From Gardnerella leopoldii (lineage in GTDB: Bacteria > Actinomycetota > Actinomycetes > Actinomycetales > Bifidobacteriaceae), in NCBI RefSeq assembly GCF_003293675.1, contig NZ_CP029984.1:372043-436042 (forward strand): 64,000 nt of DNA, given 5' to 3'. Every line of letters begins with the position of its first letter. The stretch's first letter is position 1. Below the pieces are notes generated by a model, which did not search any database, had not been told where the DNA came from, and was given only the letters and a program-made list of their open reading frames with translations. Shown here piece after piece: positions 34,250 through 43,436 of the stretch. Position numbers and translations under genes: made by a program.

Positions 34250-34855
34250 ATGCGTATTTTGATTACTGGTTTTACGCCGTTTAATAATGAGTCTATAAAT
34301 CCGTCGTGGGAGATTGCACAATCAGTGCATGCGCCTGAGGGTGTGGAACTTGTTCGTTTGCAGATTCCTACGGAATTTAACAAGGGCGCGCGAAAAGTTA
34401 TTGAGAAAATAGAGGAAGTTCAGCCGGATGCTGTGCTTTCATTAGGACAATTTGGTGGTTCTGCTTGTTTTAACGTTGAGTATGTTGGAATTAACTGTAG
34501 AGCTGCGCGCATACCAGATAATAGTGGGTATAAGCCTTGGTATGAGCCTGTTGAGCAGGATGGTGACGTGGCGTATAAAGCGACTTTGCCAGTTGTGAAT
34601 ATAGTTGAGGCTTTGAATAAGGCGAAATTGCCGGCGTCTGTGTCTTTTTCTGCGGGCGCGTACGTGTGCAATGACGTACTTTACAGTGTTTGTTATTATT
34701 GCCAGACTAGGAAATTGCCGATTAAGAGCGGTTTTATTCACGTTCCGTATTTGCCTGAGCAAGTTCTTGATAAGCCGACTACGAGTTCTATGAGTTTAGC
34801 TGATATGCTTCGAGGTATTGAAGTTGCATTACAAGTAATTGCGGATGATTGCTAA
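34250..34855 (+). CDS. pcp: Pyroglutamyl-peptidase I
   Basis: This cysteine peptidase removes N-terminal pyroglutamate from peptides in the cytoplasm. The 201-residue chain has the family length and the triad can be read: Glu77 (in CFNVEYVGIN), Cys140 (SAGAYVCNDVLY) and His164 (FIHVPYLPEQ). The N-terminus MRILITGFTPFNNESINPSW is characteristic. ATG 34250 is chosen over the GTG at 34247 because of the spacing from AAGGGG. It has no operon partner; the HicB gene converges from the right. Confidence 0.92.
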   Translation: MRILITGFTPFNNESINPSWEIAQSVHAPEGVELVRLQIPTEFNKGARKVIEKIEEVQPDAVLSLGQFGGSACFNVEYVGINCRAARIPDNSGYKPWYEPVEQDGDVAYKATLPVVNIVEALNKAKLPASVSFSAGAYVCNDVLYSVCYYCQTRKLPIKSGFIHVPYLPEQVLDKPTTSSMSLADMLRGIEVALQVIADDC

Positions 34856-34918
34856 TAATTGCAAGTAATTACTAATGAATAGTGTGAAATTTTGGGGAAT
34901 AACCCGAAATTTTATTCT

Positions 34919-35374
34919 CTATGCTCGCTCAAGCACGCGTTCAATAGCGTTATTTTGCGAAAGAAGATACACGCAATACTGGTTCATGCTTATGCCTTCG
35001 GCTTGAGATTGCTCAGCCAACTGCCTGTGTAATTCTTTAGGAAGACGTAACTTGAATTGTCCGGAATAGTCATTTAATTCAGTGCGAGACGGCTCTTTTA
35101 TGTTGATTTTGCTTTCAAGTGCTGCTTCAATCCAAGCGTGCTTAGCGTCCTGCGCATTTGCTGCTGCTTCCTGTTCGGAGTCTCCCGAACTTATGCATCC
35201 TGGCAAATCAGGGTAGTAGGACACAAATCCGCCTTCGTCTGGATCCTTTACAATTTCCAACTTATACGGTAGTGACATGTAGTAGCTGAGTGTTTTATTT
35301 GTTAGTGTTTTGGCGTTGTTTTTATGAGTGATATTTTTGCTAGCTTTATTTGTTTTAGTCATATTTGATTTCAT
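34919..35374 (-). CDS. Orphan HicB-family antitoxin
   Basis: The core (about residues 33-100) is a HicB fold with the signature YYPDLPGCISSGDSEQEAAANAQDA. A C-terminal ribbon-helix-helix segment follows (QFKLRLPKELHRQLAEQSQAEGISMNQYCVYLL), which would bind DNA. The first 32 residues are Lys/Asn/Thr-rich and may not be translated. MSLPYKLEIVKD at residue 33 is an alternative start, and neither start has a ribosome site. No HicA toxin ORF is visible beside it, so it is either a solitary regulator or a relic of a pair. Confidence 0.8.
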   Translation of the reverse strand: MKSNMTKTNKASKNITHKNNAKTLTNKTLSYYMSLPYKLEIVKDPDEGGFVSYYPDLPGCISSGDSEQEAAANAQDAKHAWIEAALESKINIKEPSRTELNDYSGQFKLRLPKELHRQLAEQSQAEGISMNQYCVYLLSQNNAIERVLERA

Positions 35375-35515
35375 ATTATGCTGATTTTTAAAAGTTTTAT
35401 AAAAGTATAAGTGGTGTTATATGTGGTGTCAATGTGTTAATGTATTACAATTTGTAGAATTGCATGAAATACCCCAAAACCACCACTTATGTTGAAGGTG
35501 TGGTATAAAAGTCTT

Positions 35516-36253
35516 ATGTTTTCTAAACGCGCTATTACCATTTTTGCGACTACTGTCGTAACTGCTTTAGCGCTGGGTGCGTTGAGTGCTTGCGAGCCGC
35601 AGGGTAAAGCTGTGGGGAATACTGGTCGCGTTGGAGACATAATTCACGACGGTGTGGATATTGACGATATTCATCTACTTGTAATTGGTTCAAAATTAGC
35701 TGCGCTTGATGACGAAGTTATGAAGCATTGTAAAACGTCAAAATTGAGTGCCTCTTATGTGCCGCTATCCAATGTTGCTAATCCTAACGAAGCTGCTCAG
35801 CAAGCTATTCGCGCTGCAAGCGAGCAGCCTGTTTCATTAATACTTATAGACGCGCTCGACGTAACAGGCGTTGACGACCTGCATAATGCTAATAATCAAC
35901 CTAATATAAAAGAGAATAACAAGCTTAATAACAGCACTCGCAATAAACAAAACGAAAGCAAAGCATGGATTTCTGCGCTGCAATACGCGCGTTATGCTGG
36001 AGTGCCAGTTGCGTTAATAAATCCTGTAAAAGCGCCAAAAGACGCAACTTTATACGCCGCTACTTTGTATTTTGATGGCGATGGAAGTGAAATCGGCAAA
36101 AATATTCATGAATCTGATTTATCAAAAAATAGCGAATCTTTAAACAATAAAAGCAAGGGATCAAAATTTGAGCGTTCGTCTTTGCTAAGCATTGTTCGAG
36201 CAATAATTGACAATACGCCACACAGCAGGGAAGTGATTATAAATGACAAATAA
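35516..36253 (+). CDS. Predicted lipoprotein overlapping the P-type ATPase gene
   Basis: The start at ATG 35516 gives a 245-residue protein with a standard lipoprotein signal (LALGALSAC, Cys26). The TTG at 35489 would precede it with nine untypical residues. The body resembles a periplasmic-binding-like alpha/beta fold (VDIDDIHLLVIGSKLAALDDEV, SLILIDALDVTGVDD, YAGVPVALINPVKAP), as in sugar-binding lipoproteins, but it is short and interrupted by an Asn-rich insert (about 130-150). The stop overlaps the ATPase start by eleven bases, so the two are co-translated. Its function is unknown; a ligand-sensing partner of the pump is possible. Confidence 0.72.
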   Translation: MFSKRAITIFATTVVTALALGALSACEPQGKAVGNTGRVGDIIHDGVDIDDIHLLVIGSKLAALDDEVMKHCKTSKLSASYVPLSNVANPNEAAQQAIRAASEQPVSLILIDALDVTGVDDLHNANNQPNIKENNKLNNSTRNKQNESKAWISALQYARYAGVPVALINPVKAPKDATLYAATLYFDGDGSEIGKNIHESDLSKNSESLNNKSKGSKFERSSLLSIVRAIIDNTPHSREVIINDK

Positions 36254-38846
36254 CGAACAAAATGCAATAGCGTCTACAGAAAGCAGCAAAAATAACGCTA
36301 TTGCGGTGCTTCCTAAAGTAGAAATTTCTGGTTTGAGTGACGAAGAGGTTGCGGAGGCAGTTTCTCGCGGAGATGTGAATATTACTTCTAAGCAGACTTC
36401 TCGTTCTTTAATGGATATTGTGCGCGCGAACGTGTTTACATTGTTTAACGCGATTATTTTCACAGCAATGGTTGTCGTGCTTGCCACGGGTTCGTGGAAG
36501 GATGCTGTTTTTGGTGTAGTAATTCTGGTAAACACTGGAATTGGCATTGTGACTGAGTTAAAAGCAAAGCACACTTTGGATAGGCTTTCTATATTGATTG
36601 CCGCTCGCGCAATGGTGCGTAGAGGCGGAGAAAATATTGAGATTGCGCACAAAGATATTGTGCTTGGGGATGTTTTGTGGCTCAGAGCCGGCGAGCAGGT
36701 TCCAGCAGACGTAGAAGTGCTGGAATCGTGGGGATTGGAAATGGACGAGTCCATGCTCACAGGCGAATCTGCTACAGTTCGAAAAGCCCAAGGTGACGAC
36801 GTTTATTCCGGATCTACTGCAGTTTCTGGAATGGCTTTAACGCGTGTTACTGCCGTAGGTGAGCACAGTTATGCTGCAAAATTGGCTGCGCAAGCGAAGG
36901 TTTATACCAAAACAATTTCCGACTTAAGTCGTGGAATTAATACGATTTTGAAGTATATGACGATGGTTGTGGTGCCTTTGTGTGTGCTGCTTGTGTGGTC
37001 GCAAATGCACAAGGTTGGCGGATTTGTTGAAGCTTGGCAGACTGGTGCTTGGAGGGGAGCTGTTGTCTCTGCTGTTGCAGGCGTTGTTGGCATGATTCCA
37101 GAAGGATTGGTTCTTCTTACTTCGCTTAATTTTGCGGTGGCTGCTATGCGACTTGCGCGTAAGCAAACGTTAGTTCAGGAGTTGGAATCTGTAGAAACTT
37201 TAGCGCGCGTAGACTGCTTGAACCTAGACAAAACTGGCACTATAACCGATGGTGGTATTGCATTCGTTGGTGTAGAAAATCTAGATAATAGTAGTGTAAA
37301 AATATCTTTACAGACCAGCTTGCAAACTAATCAAGCTTTATTTGATTTATCCAATGAAGAAAATCCTAACGCAACAGGCGTTGCAATTATGCAAGGGCTT
37401 GATGCTCAAGGAGTTGCAGCTAGCGCGCATGTATCTAATCGTCTTCCATTCTCGTCTGCTAGAAAATGGAGCGCTGTGCAATATGTGCAAAGTAGTGGAG
37501 AGCGTGCAACTTGGTATATGGGTGCTCCGGAAGTGTTGCTAAGTGCGATTAATTATGCAAATTCTAATGAACTTTTAGCGAAAGTTAATTCTTATGCTGA
37601 GCAAGGCGAGCGCGTGCTGCTTCTTGCAAAAGTAAGTAGCGTTGAAAGTAACGAGGTAAATAGCGTAACAGAAACAGATAAAACTTTTGGCAATTCTCCT
37701 ACTATTTGTGCAAATGCTCAGCCTGTTGCTTTAGTTCGCTGCTCTGAGCGTATTCGTGAAGACGCTCGTAAAACTCTTTCATGGTTCCGTGAGCAGGGTG
37801 TGCGGTGCCGCGTAATTTCAGGAGATAATCCTAGAACTGTTGCGGCTGTTGCTGCAAAAGTTGGCTTAACAGGAGATCGCAAGCCTGTTGCAATGGACGC
37901 TAGAAAACTGCCAGAAGATATTAACGAATTGGCTAAAGTGCTTGAAAATGTGGATGTGCTTGGACGTGTGCTTCCTCATCAAAAGAAAGCGATTGTTCAG
38001 GCGCTTCACACTCAAGGTCATGTGGTCGCTATGACTGGTGACGGCGTGAACGATACTTTGGCTCTTAAAGAAGCTGATTTGGGCGTTGCTATGGGCAATG
38101 CTGCTCCTGCTGCAAAAGCTGTATCCCAAGTGGTTCTTGTCGATTCACGATTCTCGCATTTGCCTGATGTTGTTGCTCGCGGTAGGCAAGTGATGGCAAA
38201 TATGGAACGTGTGGCTGGCTTGTTCCTTGTAAAAACTGTTTATTCTGCGCTTATTTCTGCAGGAGTTGTGCTTCTAGCGTTACACTTCCCGTATTTGCCT
38301 CGTCACATTACTTATATTGGTTCTTTAACTATTGGTATTCCAGCATTTTTGCTCGCTCTGGCGCCTAATACTCGTCGATATATTCCAGGATTCTTGAAGC
38401 GAGTTGTTCGTTTTGCTGTTCCTAGCGGATTTGCTATAGCTGCTTCTGTGCTCGCTACTGCTGTTATAGCTCCACGAGTTTTGGGATTAAATCTTGACGA
38501 TGTTGTTGCAAATAATTTGATAGCATCTCGTTTTATTGTTTCGAACGTGCAAGCTTTGGCAACCACTCGCAGTATTTGTTCCGTAATCGTATTTGTTCTT
38601 GGCATACTCGTGCTTGCAAGCGTCGCCAAGCCTTTGTGCTCGTGGAGAGGAATTATGGTTGCGCTATTTGCTGCAGCTGGAGTTGCTGGAGCTTTTATAC
38701 CGTTTACTGCGAAATTCTTCGAAATTCACGTGCCGACTGCAGGAAGTGCGTTTACGGTAATGCTTATAGCTGTTGTGTTAGCTGTAATCTTATGGTTTGC
38801 GTGTGTGAGTTTAGCAAACTTGTTATCTAAACAAAGTAAGAAGTGA
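36243..38846 (+). CDS. P-type cation-transporting ATPase (CtpE-like)
   Basis: The 867-residue pump has all P-type motifs: actuator MLTGES near 175, membrane motif IPEGL near 285, phosphorylation site DKTGTIT near 330 and hinge MTGDGVNDTLALKEADLGVAMG near 600. About ten membrane helices fit the topology. The IPEGL motif with GLVLLTSLNFAVAAMRLARK resembles mycobacterial CtpE, linked to calcium uptake, and related Ca/Mg pumps. The ion cannot be fixed from motifs alone. The N-terminus (about 30 residues) is Asn/Ser-rich. It is translationally coupled to the preceding lipoprotein. Confidence 0.87.
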   Translation: MTNNEQNAIASTESSKNNAIAVLPKVEISGLSDEEVAEAVSRGDVNITSKQTSRSLMDIVRANVFTLFNAIIFTAMVVVLATGSWKDAVFGVVILVNTGIGIVTELKAKHTLDRLSILIAARAMVRRGGENIEIAHKDIVLGDVLWLRAGEQVPADVEVLESWGLEMDESMLTGESATVRKAQGDDVYSGSTAVSGMALTRVTAVGEHSYAAKLAAQAKVYTKTISDLSRGINTILKYMTMVVVPLCVLLVWSQMHKVGGFVEAWQTGAWRGAVVSAVAGVVGMIPEGLVLLTSLNFAVAAMRLARKQTLVQELESVETLARVDCLNLDKTGTITDGGIAFVGVENLDNSSVKISLQTSLQTNQALFDLSNEENPNATGVAIMQGLDAQGVAASAHVSNRLPFSSARKWSAVQYVQSSGERATWYMGAPEVLLSAINYANSNELLAKVNSYAEQGERVLLLAKVSSVESNEVNSVTETDKTFGNSPTICANAQPVALVRCSERIREDARKTLSWFREQGVRCRVISGDNPRTVAAVAAKVGLTGDRKPVAMDARKLPEDINELAKVLENVDVLGRVLPHQKKAIVQALHTQGHVVAMTGDGVNDTLALKEADLGVAMGNAAPAAKAVSQVVLVDSRFSHLPDVVARGRQVMANMERVAGLFLVKTVYSALISAGVVLLALHFPYLPRHITYIGSLTIGIPAFLLALAPNTRRYIPGFLKRVVRFAVPSGFAIAASVLATAVIAPRVLGLNLDDVVANNLIASRFIVSNVQALATTRSICSVIVFVLGILVLASVAKPLCSWRGIMVALFAAAGVAGAFIPFTAKFFEIHVPTAGSAFTVMLIAVVLAVILWFACVSLANLLSKQSKK

Positions 38847-38901
38847 ACAATCTAACATATTTCTCATGTAATTAGTGTGTCGACGTGAGCTTAATAATGC
38901 T

Positions 38902-38907
38902 TACAAT
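38902..38907 (+). promoter_or_regulatory. -10 box placing the sdaA transcript start at its GTG codon
   Basis: TACAAT ends seven bases before the GTG at 38914, which has no ribosome site. This geometry suggests a leaderless mRNA, common in actinobacteria. Confidence 0.5.
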
Positions 38908-38913
38908 AGATAC

Positions 38914-40464
38914 GTGTTTAGTATTTTAGAGATGTTTTCAGTTGGAGTTGGTCCTAGTTCTTCACATACAGTAGGTCCTATGCGAGCTGCATGCTCGTTT
39001 GTTTCATCGCTTAAAAAAAGTGGTAGTCTTGCAAACGTTGCGCATGTAAGTGTGACTCTTTACGGATCGTTGTCTTTAACGGGTCTTGGTCATGGTACTG
39101 ATCGTGCTTGCGTTGCAGGTCTTGAAGGAAATCTTCCAGATAATGTAGACACTGATCATATGCTTACTATTCGTCAGGAATGCAAAAAAACTGGCACTTT
39201 AATGCTCGCAGGTGAACATACTATTGCTTTTGATTACGATAAGGACGTAATTTTTGAAAAATGGATGCGAATGGTTGTTCATCCTAATGGAATGCGTTTT
39301 GTTGCAACTGATTCTGACGGAAATAAAATCGATGAGCAAGTTTGGTATTCAATTGGCGGCGGATTTATTCGTCAAGGGTGTGCAGATGATGCAATGGTTG
39401 GCTTGCATGAGCGTGTTACTGAGCAGGATGAAAATAATGCCAATAAGAATGGTGTAAGCGAGAATAATAGCGAAAGTAATAACGAGAATAATAACGAAAG
39501 TAATAACGGAAATAGTAGCGATAATGCTGCAAACTCCTCAAATCAAACAAAAGATTCCACTGTACCTTATCCTTTTACTTCATGCGACGAGCTTATAAAT
39601 ATTTGCCGAGAAAAGCATATGTCAATAAGCGATGTTGTGTGGCAAAACGAGCTTGCATTGCATGAAGGTGATGCCGACTACGTGCGCAACTATTTGCTGC
39701 ATGTTTGGAAAGTTATGAGTAAATGTGTAGAAAACGGATGCAACTCAAAGCAACCGATTTTGCCAGGAGGCCTTGATGTGCCTCGTAGAGCTCCTCACAT
39801 GTATGAGCGCTTAGCTGCAAATTCAGACATGCTTCGCAACAATCGTCGTCGTTCGGATGCTGCTTTAGAAAGTTCAGACTCTGCGTGGGTTAATCTTTTT
39901 GCGCTCGCTGTTAGTGAAGAGAATGCTGGTGGTGGGCGTATTGTTACTGCTCCAACGAATGGTTCTGCAGGAATTATTCCTGCAGTATTGCAGTATTATT
40001 GGCGATTTGTTGATTCTGCTGATGAAGATGGAGTTGTGCGATTCTTGCTTGCTGCAGGTGCTGTTGGTTACTTATTTAAGCGAAATGCTTCAATTTCTGG
40101 AGCTGAAGTTGGTTGTCAAGGAGAGGTTGGTTCTGCCTGTTCAATGGCTGCTGCAGGATTGTGCGAAGTGTTGGGAGGAACCCCGGAACAGGTTGAAAAT
40201 GCTGCAGAAATCGGTATAGAACACCATTTGGGATTAACTTGCGATCCTGTAGGCGGTTTGGTACAAATTCCTTGTATTGAGCGCAATGCTATGGCTGCAA
40301 ATACTGCAATTAATGCCGTTCGAATGGCAATGCTTGGAGATGGCTCGCACATGGTAAGCCTTGACAAAGCGATTAAGACTATGAAAGAAACTGGTCATGA
40401 CATGATGTCTAAATATCGCGAAACCTCAAAAGGTGGGCTAGCTGTAAACGTTGTTGAGTGCTAA
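38914..40464 (+). CDS. sdaA: L-serine ammonia-lyase (L-serine dehydratase)
   Basis: The enzyme deaminates L-serine to pyruvate using a [4Fe-4S] cluster. GTG 38914 is chosen because [23 protein letters not shown] is the conserved start of the beta domain. The upstream frame from 38875 adds unrelated residues. The alpha domain carries [39 protein letters not shown] and [17 protein letters not shown], with the cluster cysteines. The chain is 516 residues. An Asn/Ser/Glu-rich insert of about 40 residues (nt 39424-39560) separates the two domains and is absent from typical family members. With SstT (13243) it can turn imported serine into pyruvate. Confidence 0.92.
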   Translation: MFSILEMFSVGVGPSSSHTVGPMRAACSFVSSLKKSGSLANVAHVSVTLYGSLSLTGLGHGTDRACVAGLEGNLPDNVDTDHMLTIRQECKKTGTLMLAGEHTIAFDYDKDVIFEKWMRMVVHPNGMRFVATDSDGNKIDEQVWYSIGGGFIRQGCADDAMVGLHERVTEQDENNANKNGVSENNSESNNENNNESNNGNSSDNAANSSNQTKDSTVPYPFTSCDELINICREKHMSISDVVWQNELALHEGDADYVRNYLLHVWKVMSKCVENGCNSKQPILPGGLDVPRRAPHMYERLAANSDMLRNNRRRSDAALESSDSAWVNLFALAVSEENAGGGRIVTAPTNGSAGIIPAVLQYYWRFVDSADEDGVVRFLLAAGAVGYLFKRNASISGAEVGCQGEVGSACSMAAAGLCEVLGGTPEQVENAAEIGIEHHLGLTCDPVGGLVQIPCIERNAMAANTAINAVRMAMLGDGSHMVSLDKAIKTMKETGHDMMSKYRETSKGGLAVNVVEC

Positions 40465-40744
40465 TTTGCTAATATTTTTGCATTAATTCGCTAATGTTTT
40501 GAGATTAATTTTTGCTAAGTTATACACAATGCGTATATTTCATGTACATACGTAACGTTTCAGTGCTAATCTAGGACAGGTTAATCTAGGAAGTGTTAGT
40601 CTAAACTGCATTTATTCGAATGTGCATTTACTTAAATGTACTATTTAAAATGCGCTGCTTTAGTAATGCAGGATGGTTAAAAGCTGTCTGTGTAGATGTT
40701 ATACTGTTCAGATTATACTGTTTGGAGTTTGTAAAGGAGGAAAT

Positions 40745-41152
40745 ATGGCACAAGATATGCCAGAAGTGATTGCAGAATTTGGCACTACGCCAACGGTGAC
40801 GTTCCCTGAATCTGAACCGCCAGCAGGTCTTAAAGTTGTTGAATTAGTTGAAGGTAATGGTCCTGTAGTTCGTGCCGGTGACACTGTAACTGTGAATTAT
40901 CATGGTGTGGTTTGGGGCAGCGACAAGCCATTTGATTCAAGCTTTGCTCGTCATACTCCAGCTAGTTTTGGTATTGGTGTCGGTCAAGTGATTCAGGGCT
41001 GGGATCGCACTGTTCCAGGTCATAATGTTGGATCTCGTTTGTTGATTTCTATCCCTCCAGAGTATGGTTATGGCTCTCGTGGCATACCGCAAGCCGGTAT
41101 TGGTGGCGGAGACACTTTGGTATTTGTTGTTGATATTATTTCAACTCGTTGA
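40745..41152 (+). CDS. FKBP-type peptidyl-prolyl cis-trans isomerase
   Basis: ATG 40745 follows a consensus AAAGGAGGA. An in-frame extension to 40673 is not supported. The 135-residue single-domain FKBP accelerates proline isomerisation during folding. Readable features are VRAGDTVTVNYHGVVWGSDKPFDSSF, the VIQGWDRTVPG ligand-site motif (about 80-90), and IPPEYGYGSRGIPQAGIGGGDTLVFVVDI. There is no signal peptide, so it is cytoplasmic. greA follows 71 bases downstream and may share the transcript. Confidence 0.93.
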   Translation: MAQDMPEVIAEFGTTPTVTFPESEPPAGLKVVELVEGNGPVVRAGDTVTVNYHGVVWGSDKPFDSSFARHTPASFGIGVGQVIQGWDRTVPGHNVGSRLLISIPPEYGYGSRGIPQAGIGGGDTLVFVVDIISTR

Positions 41153-41223
41153 TAGAAGAGCGTGAATTTTATTTTCGCGCGAATAGTTTTTATTTTTAGA
41201 GATTGTTGGATAAGGAGGTAGCA

Positions 41224-41703
41224 ATGGCTGAAGAAAAAACTATTTTACTTACGCAGGAAGCGTATGACAAACTAAAAGAAGAGTTAGCGCATCGTGAAGG
41301 TGAGTATCGAGAAGAAATCACTGAGCGTATTGCTGCAGCTCGTGCTGAAGGTGATTTGTCTGAAAATGGTGGTTATCAGGCTGCTCGCGAGGAGCAAGGA
41401 AAGAATGAAGGTCGCATTAATGAGCTTATTGTGAAGCTTCGTAATGCGAAGATTCTTGAAGCTCCGAAGGATGGCACTGTTGGCAATGGTTCTTTGGTTA
41501 CTCTTGAGCTAGCAGGTCGAGAAATGACTTATGTTCTTGGTTCTCGCGATATTGCTGTAGCTACAGATTATGACGTTATTAGCCCGGAATCTCCAATTGG
41601 AGCGGCTATTATGGGTGCTCATACTGGTGATACTGTTAGCTATGCGGCTCCAAATGGACGTGAAATTTCAGTGACAATTAAGGATTCACATCCACTTGCG
41701 TAA
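41224..41703 (+). CDS. greA: Transcription elongation factor GreA
   Basis: GreA rescues backtracked RNA polymerase by stimulating transcript cleavage. The start ATG 41224 follows AAGGAGG. The 159-residue product has the N-terminal coiled coil (LLTQEAYDKLKEELAHREGEYREEI, with the acidic tip around AEGDLSENGGY) and the C-terminal FKBP-like domain ending PIGAAIMGAHTGDTVSY. The length is normal. A terminator follows. Confidence 0.95.
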   Translation: MAEEKTILLTQEAYDKLKEELAHREGEYREEITERIAAARAEGDLSENGGYQAAREEQGKNEGRINELIVKLRNAKILEAPKDGTVGNGSLVTLELAGREMTYVLGSRDIAVATDYDVISPESPIGAAIMGAHTGDTVSYAAPNGREISVTIKDSHPLA

Positions 41704-41713
41704 GTAAGTATTA

Positions 41714-41758
41714 ATCTCCCCACCTAGTTCGTTTGTGAATAGGTGGGGAGATTTTTTT
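41714..41758 (+). terminator. Strong intrinsic terminator after greA
   Basis: ATCTCCCCACCT (41714-41725) pairs perfectly with AGGTGGGGAGAT (41741-41752), followed by TTTTTT. The following 180 bases contain degenerate GGGTTTTAAG repeats and no gene. Confidence 0.93.
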
Positions 41759-41934
41759 AGGGTTTGGGTTTTAAGTTTTAGGGTTTTAAGTTTCAAGTTT
41801 TGCGTTTTGCATTTTATAACTTGTTTTTTTTTATGGTTTGCAATTTATGTTCTCTGCTGCTTTAGCTCTATGAGCTAATGACAACTTACAACTTATTGTG
41901 TTAAATTCTATTGTTTGTTCAGCAGTTATATTTG

Positions 41935-42669
41935 TTAGATTTTTCGCAATACTGTAACAACTTTTCCCATAATAGTTGCGTGTGATCCGTCAATAGGAGA
42001 GTACGCCGGATTATGTGGAATAAGCCATACGTGACCATGGTCATTTCTGAAAGTTTTAACAGTTGCTTCGTTATCTAGCAGTGCTGCAACGATGTCTCCA
42101 TTTACAGCCTCATGCTGCTCTCTAACTACTACATAATCGCCATCGCAAATAGCGGCGTCAATCATCGAATCGCCGTGTACTTCAAGCATAAAAAGATTTC
42201 CTGTACCTGTAAGACGTTCTGGCAATCGCATTACATCTTCAATATGCTGTTCTGCTGTTATTGGAGCTCCTGCTGCGATTCTTCCCACTAGAGGAACATC
42301 TCTAGAATTTATAACAGAATCAGATTCGTATGCGCTAATATTGGCAACTCTTGAAGAATTTTTATTAATTTTGTTATTTGAATTGTTTTCAACAATTGAA
42401 TTATCAAGAATTTCAATAGCGCGACCTTTATTTGCATTAATTCGCAAAATCCCTTTATCTTCAAGTGTTCGTAATTGATGTTTCACAGAAGATGGGCTTC
42501 TAAGTCCAACTGCTTCTCCGATTTCGCGGAAAGAAGGAGGGAATCCATGAATTTTTATATTGTTTTGGATGGCATTGATAATATTGCGTTGGCGGTCAGT
42601 AAGTGACATTGCGTTAATATCGCTAGCATTAATGCCGTTGTTATCATTATTTGTGCCATCGTTATTCAT
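41935..42669 (-). CDS. lexA: SOS repressor LexA
   Basis: The 244-residue repressor has an N-terminal winged helix (SLTDRQRNIINAIQNNIKIHGFPPSFREIGEAVGL, about 22-56) and a C-terminal self-cleavage domain. The cleavage site is Ala133-Gly134 (RIAAGAP), the nucleophile Ser168 (HGDSMID) and the general base Lys205 (ATVKTF). Compared with usual LexA, the hinge (about 90-120) and the first 20 residues carry Asn-rich insertions. It is divergent from a LysM gene across a cluster of SOS boxes, so it should repress itself and that gene. Confidence 0.95.
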   Translation of the reverse strand: MNNDGTNNDNNGINASDINAMSLTDRQRNIINAIQNNIKIHGFPPSFREIGEAVGLRSPSSVKHQLRTLEDKGILRINANKGRAIEILDNSIVENNSNNKINKNSSRVANISAYESDSVINSRDVPLVGRIAAGAPITAEQHIEDVMRLPERLTGTGNLFMLEVHGDSMIDAAICDGDYVVVREQHEAVNGDIVAALLDNEATVKTFRNDHGHVWLIPHNPAYSPIDGSHATIMGKVVTVLRKI

Positions 42670-42717
42670 GGTGCTCCTTTCGCTTTTACTATTTTAACGC
42701 ACTTTCTTAGAAAAATC

Positions 42718-42797
42718 AAACATCTGTTCGACACGCCGTTGCAACTATCGAACAAATGTGTCATTATTAATACACCTGTTCGATAGAACAAATGTTC
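42718..42797. promoter_or_regulatory. Cluster of LexA (SOS) boxes between lexA and the LysM gene
   Basis: Four sites resemble the Gram-positive/actinobacterial box (TCGAAC-N4-GTTCGA). They are AAACATCTGTTC at 42718-42729, GAACAAATGTGT at 42750-42761, a right half CTGTTCGA at about 42776-42783, and the fully palindromic GAACAAATGTTC at 42786-42797. The spacing covers both divergent promoters. Confidence 0.82.
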
Positions 42798-42826
42798 AGT
42801 CGATTAAGGAAGGAGAAAGGACAGTT

Positions 42827-43204
42827 ATGAGTACGTCATTAATTAGAAGTGGCAGGGAAGCTAGAGTAGGCATGCAAGAAAATACTTATTTGATTCGTAA
42901 ACGCTGCGTTTCTAATAAGCATGCGCGCAAAACTAGAGTTTTTCGTGTAGCTGTACTTTTGATGACAGCAATAACATTCTGTACATTGTTTATGCCAAAG
43001 ACTGCTGTTTCTGCGATACCTGAAAGAGTTGTTACATATACAGTTCGTCCTGGAGATACGTTATGGAATTATGCTGCTACTATTACTCCTAAAAACGGTG
43101 ATATATCAGATAATGTAGAGCGTTTAATGGCTTTAAATCATCTTTCTTCTGAAGATTTGGTAATCGGACAGTCTATTAATGTTCCATTAAATGATGCTCA
43201 ATAG
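42827..43204 (+). CDS. Membrane-anchored LysM protein, probable SOS cell-division inhibitor (YneA-like)
   Basis: ATG 42827 lies after an AAGGAGGAG-like ribosome site; an in-frame extension to 42758 would run through the SOS boxes. The 125-residue protein has a basic N-terminus, one membrane segment (FRVAVLLMTAITFCTLFMP, about 40-60) and a C-terminal LysM domain (VTYTVRPGDTLWNYAATITP to LVIGQSINVP). This arrangement, divergent from lexA under SOS boxes, matches YneA of Bacillus and similar actinobacterial SOS division inhibitors. The function is inferred from context. Confidence 0.85.
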   Translation: MSTSLIRSGREARVGMQENTYLIRKRCVSNKHARKTRVFRVAVLLMTAITFCTLFMPKTAVSAIPERVVTYTVRPGDTLWNYAATITPKNGDISDNVERLMALNHLSSEDLVIGQSINVPLNDAQ

Positions 43205-43240
43205 TTGATTGAGTGCAAATAGTATGAAATTGGGGGGAAT

Positions 43241-43366
43241 ATGAGAAGGGAAAATATTACTATATTTGAAATTGAAACTGATGAGATAAGTTTTACTGAA
43301 AATGATGATGTAATATTCAGTGTGTTTTATGGAGTATTTCGGATTATGGACAATAAAATCGTATAA
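43241..43366 (+). CDS. Possible small protein (41 residues)
   Basis: An ATG after GGGGGGAAT opens 41 codons (MRRENITIFEIETDEISF at the start) that end in TAA, 36 bases after the LysM gene. The product is acidic and mixed, with no hydrophobic helix. Many SOS operons with YneA carry further small genes, so it may be co-transcribed. No homology could be recognised, and it may be non-coding. Confidence 0.35.
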   Translation: MRRENITIFEIETDEISFTENDDVIFSVFYGVFRIMDNKIV

Positions 43367-43436
43367 TATTCGGAAATATTTGAATAAAGTGAATAATATT
43401 ATGTAGTTTTTCGCTATTTTTTAGTATGCTGAATAT

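Noticed and set aside
40673..40744. Cys-rich N-terminal extension of FKBP (SCLCRC), considered as a second Cys leader
   Set aside because: It is in frame with FKBP without a stop, lacks a ribosome site and is followed by a consensus site directly before ATG 40745.
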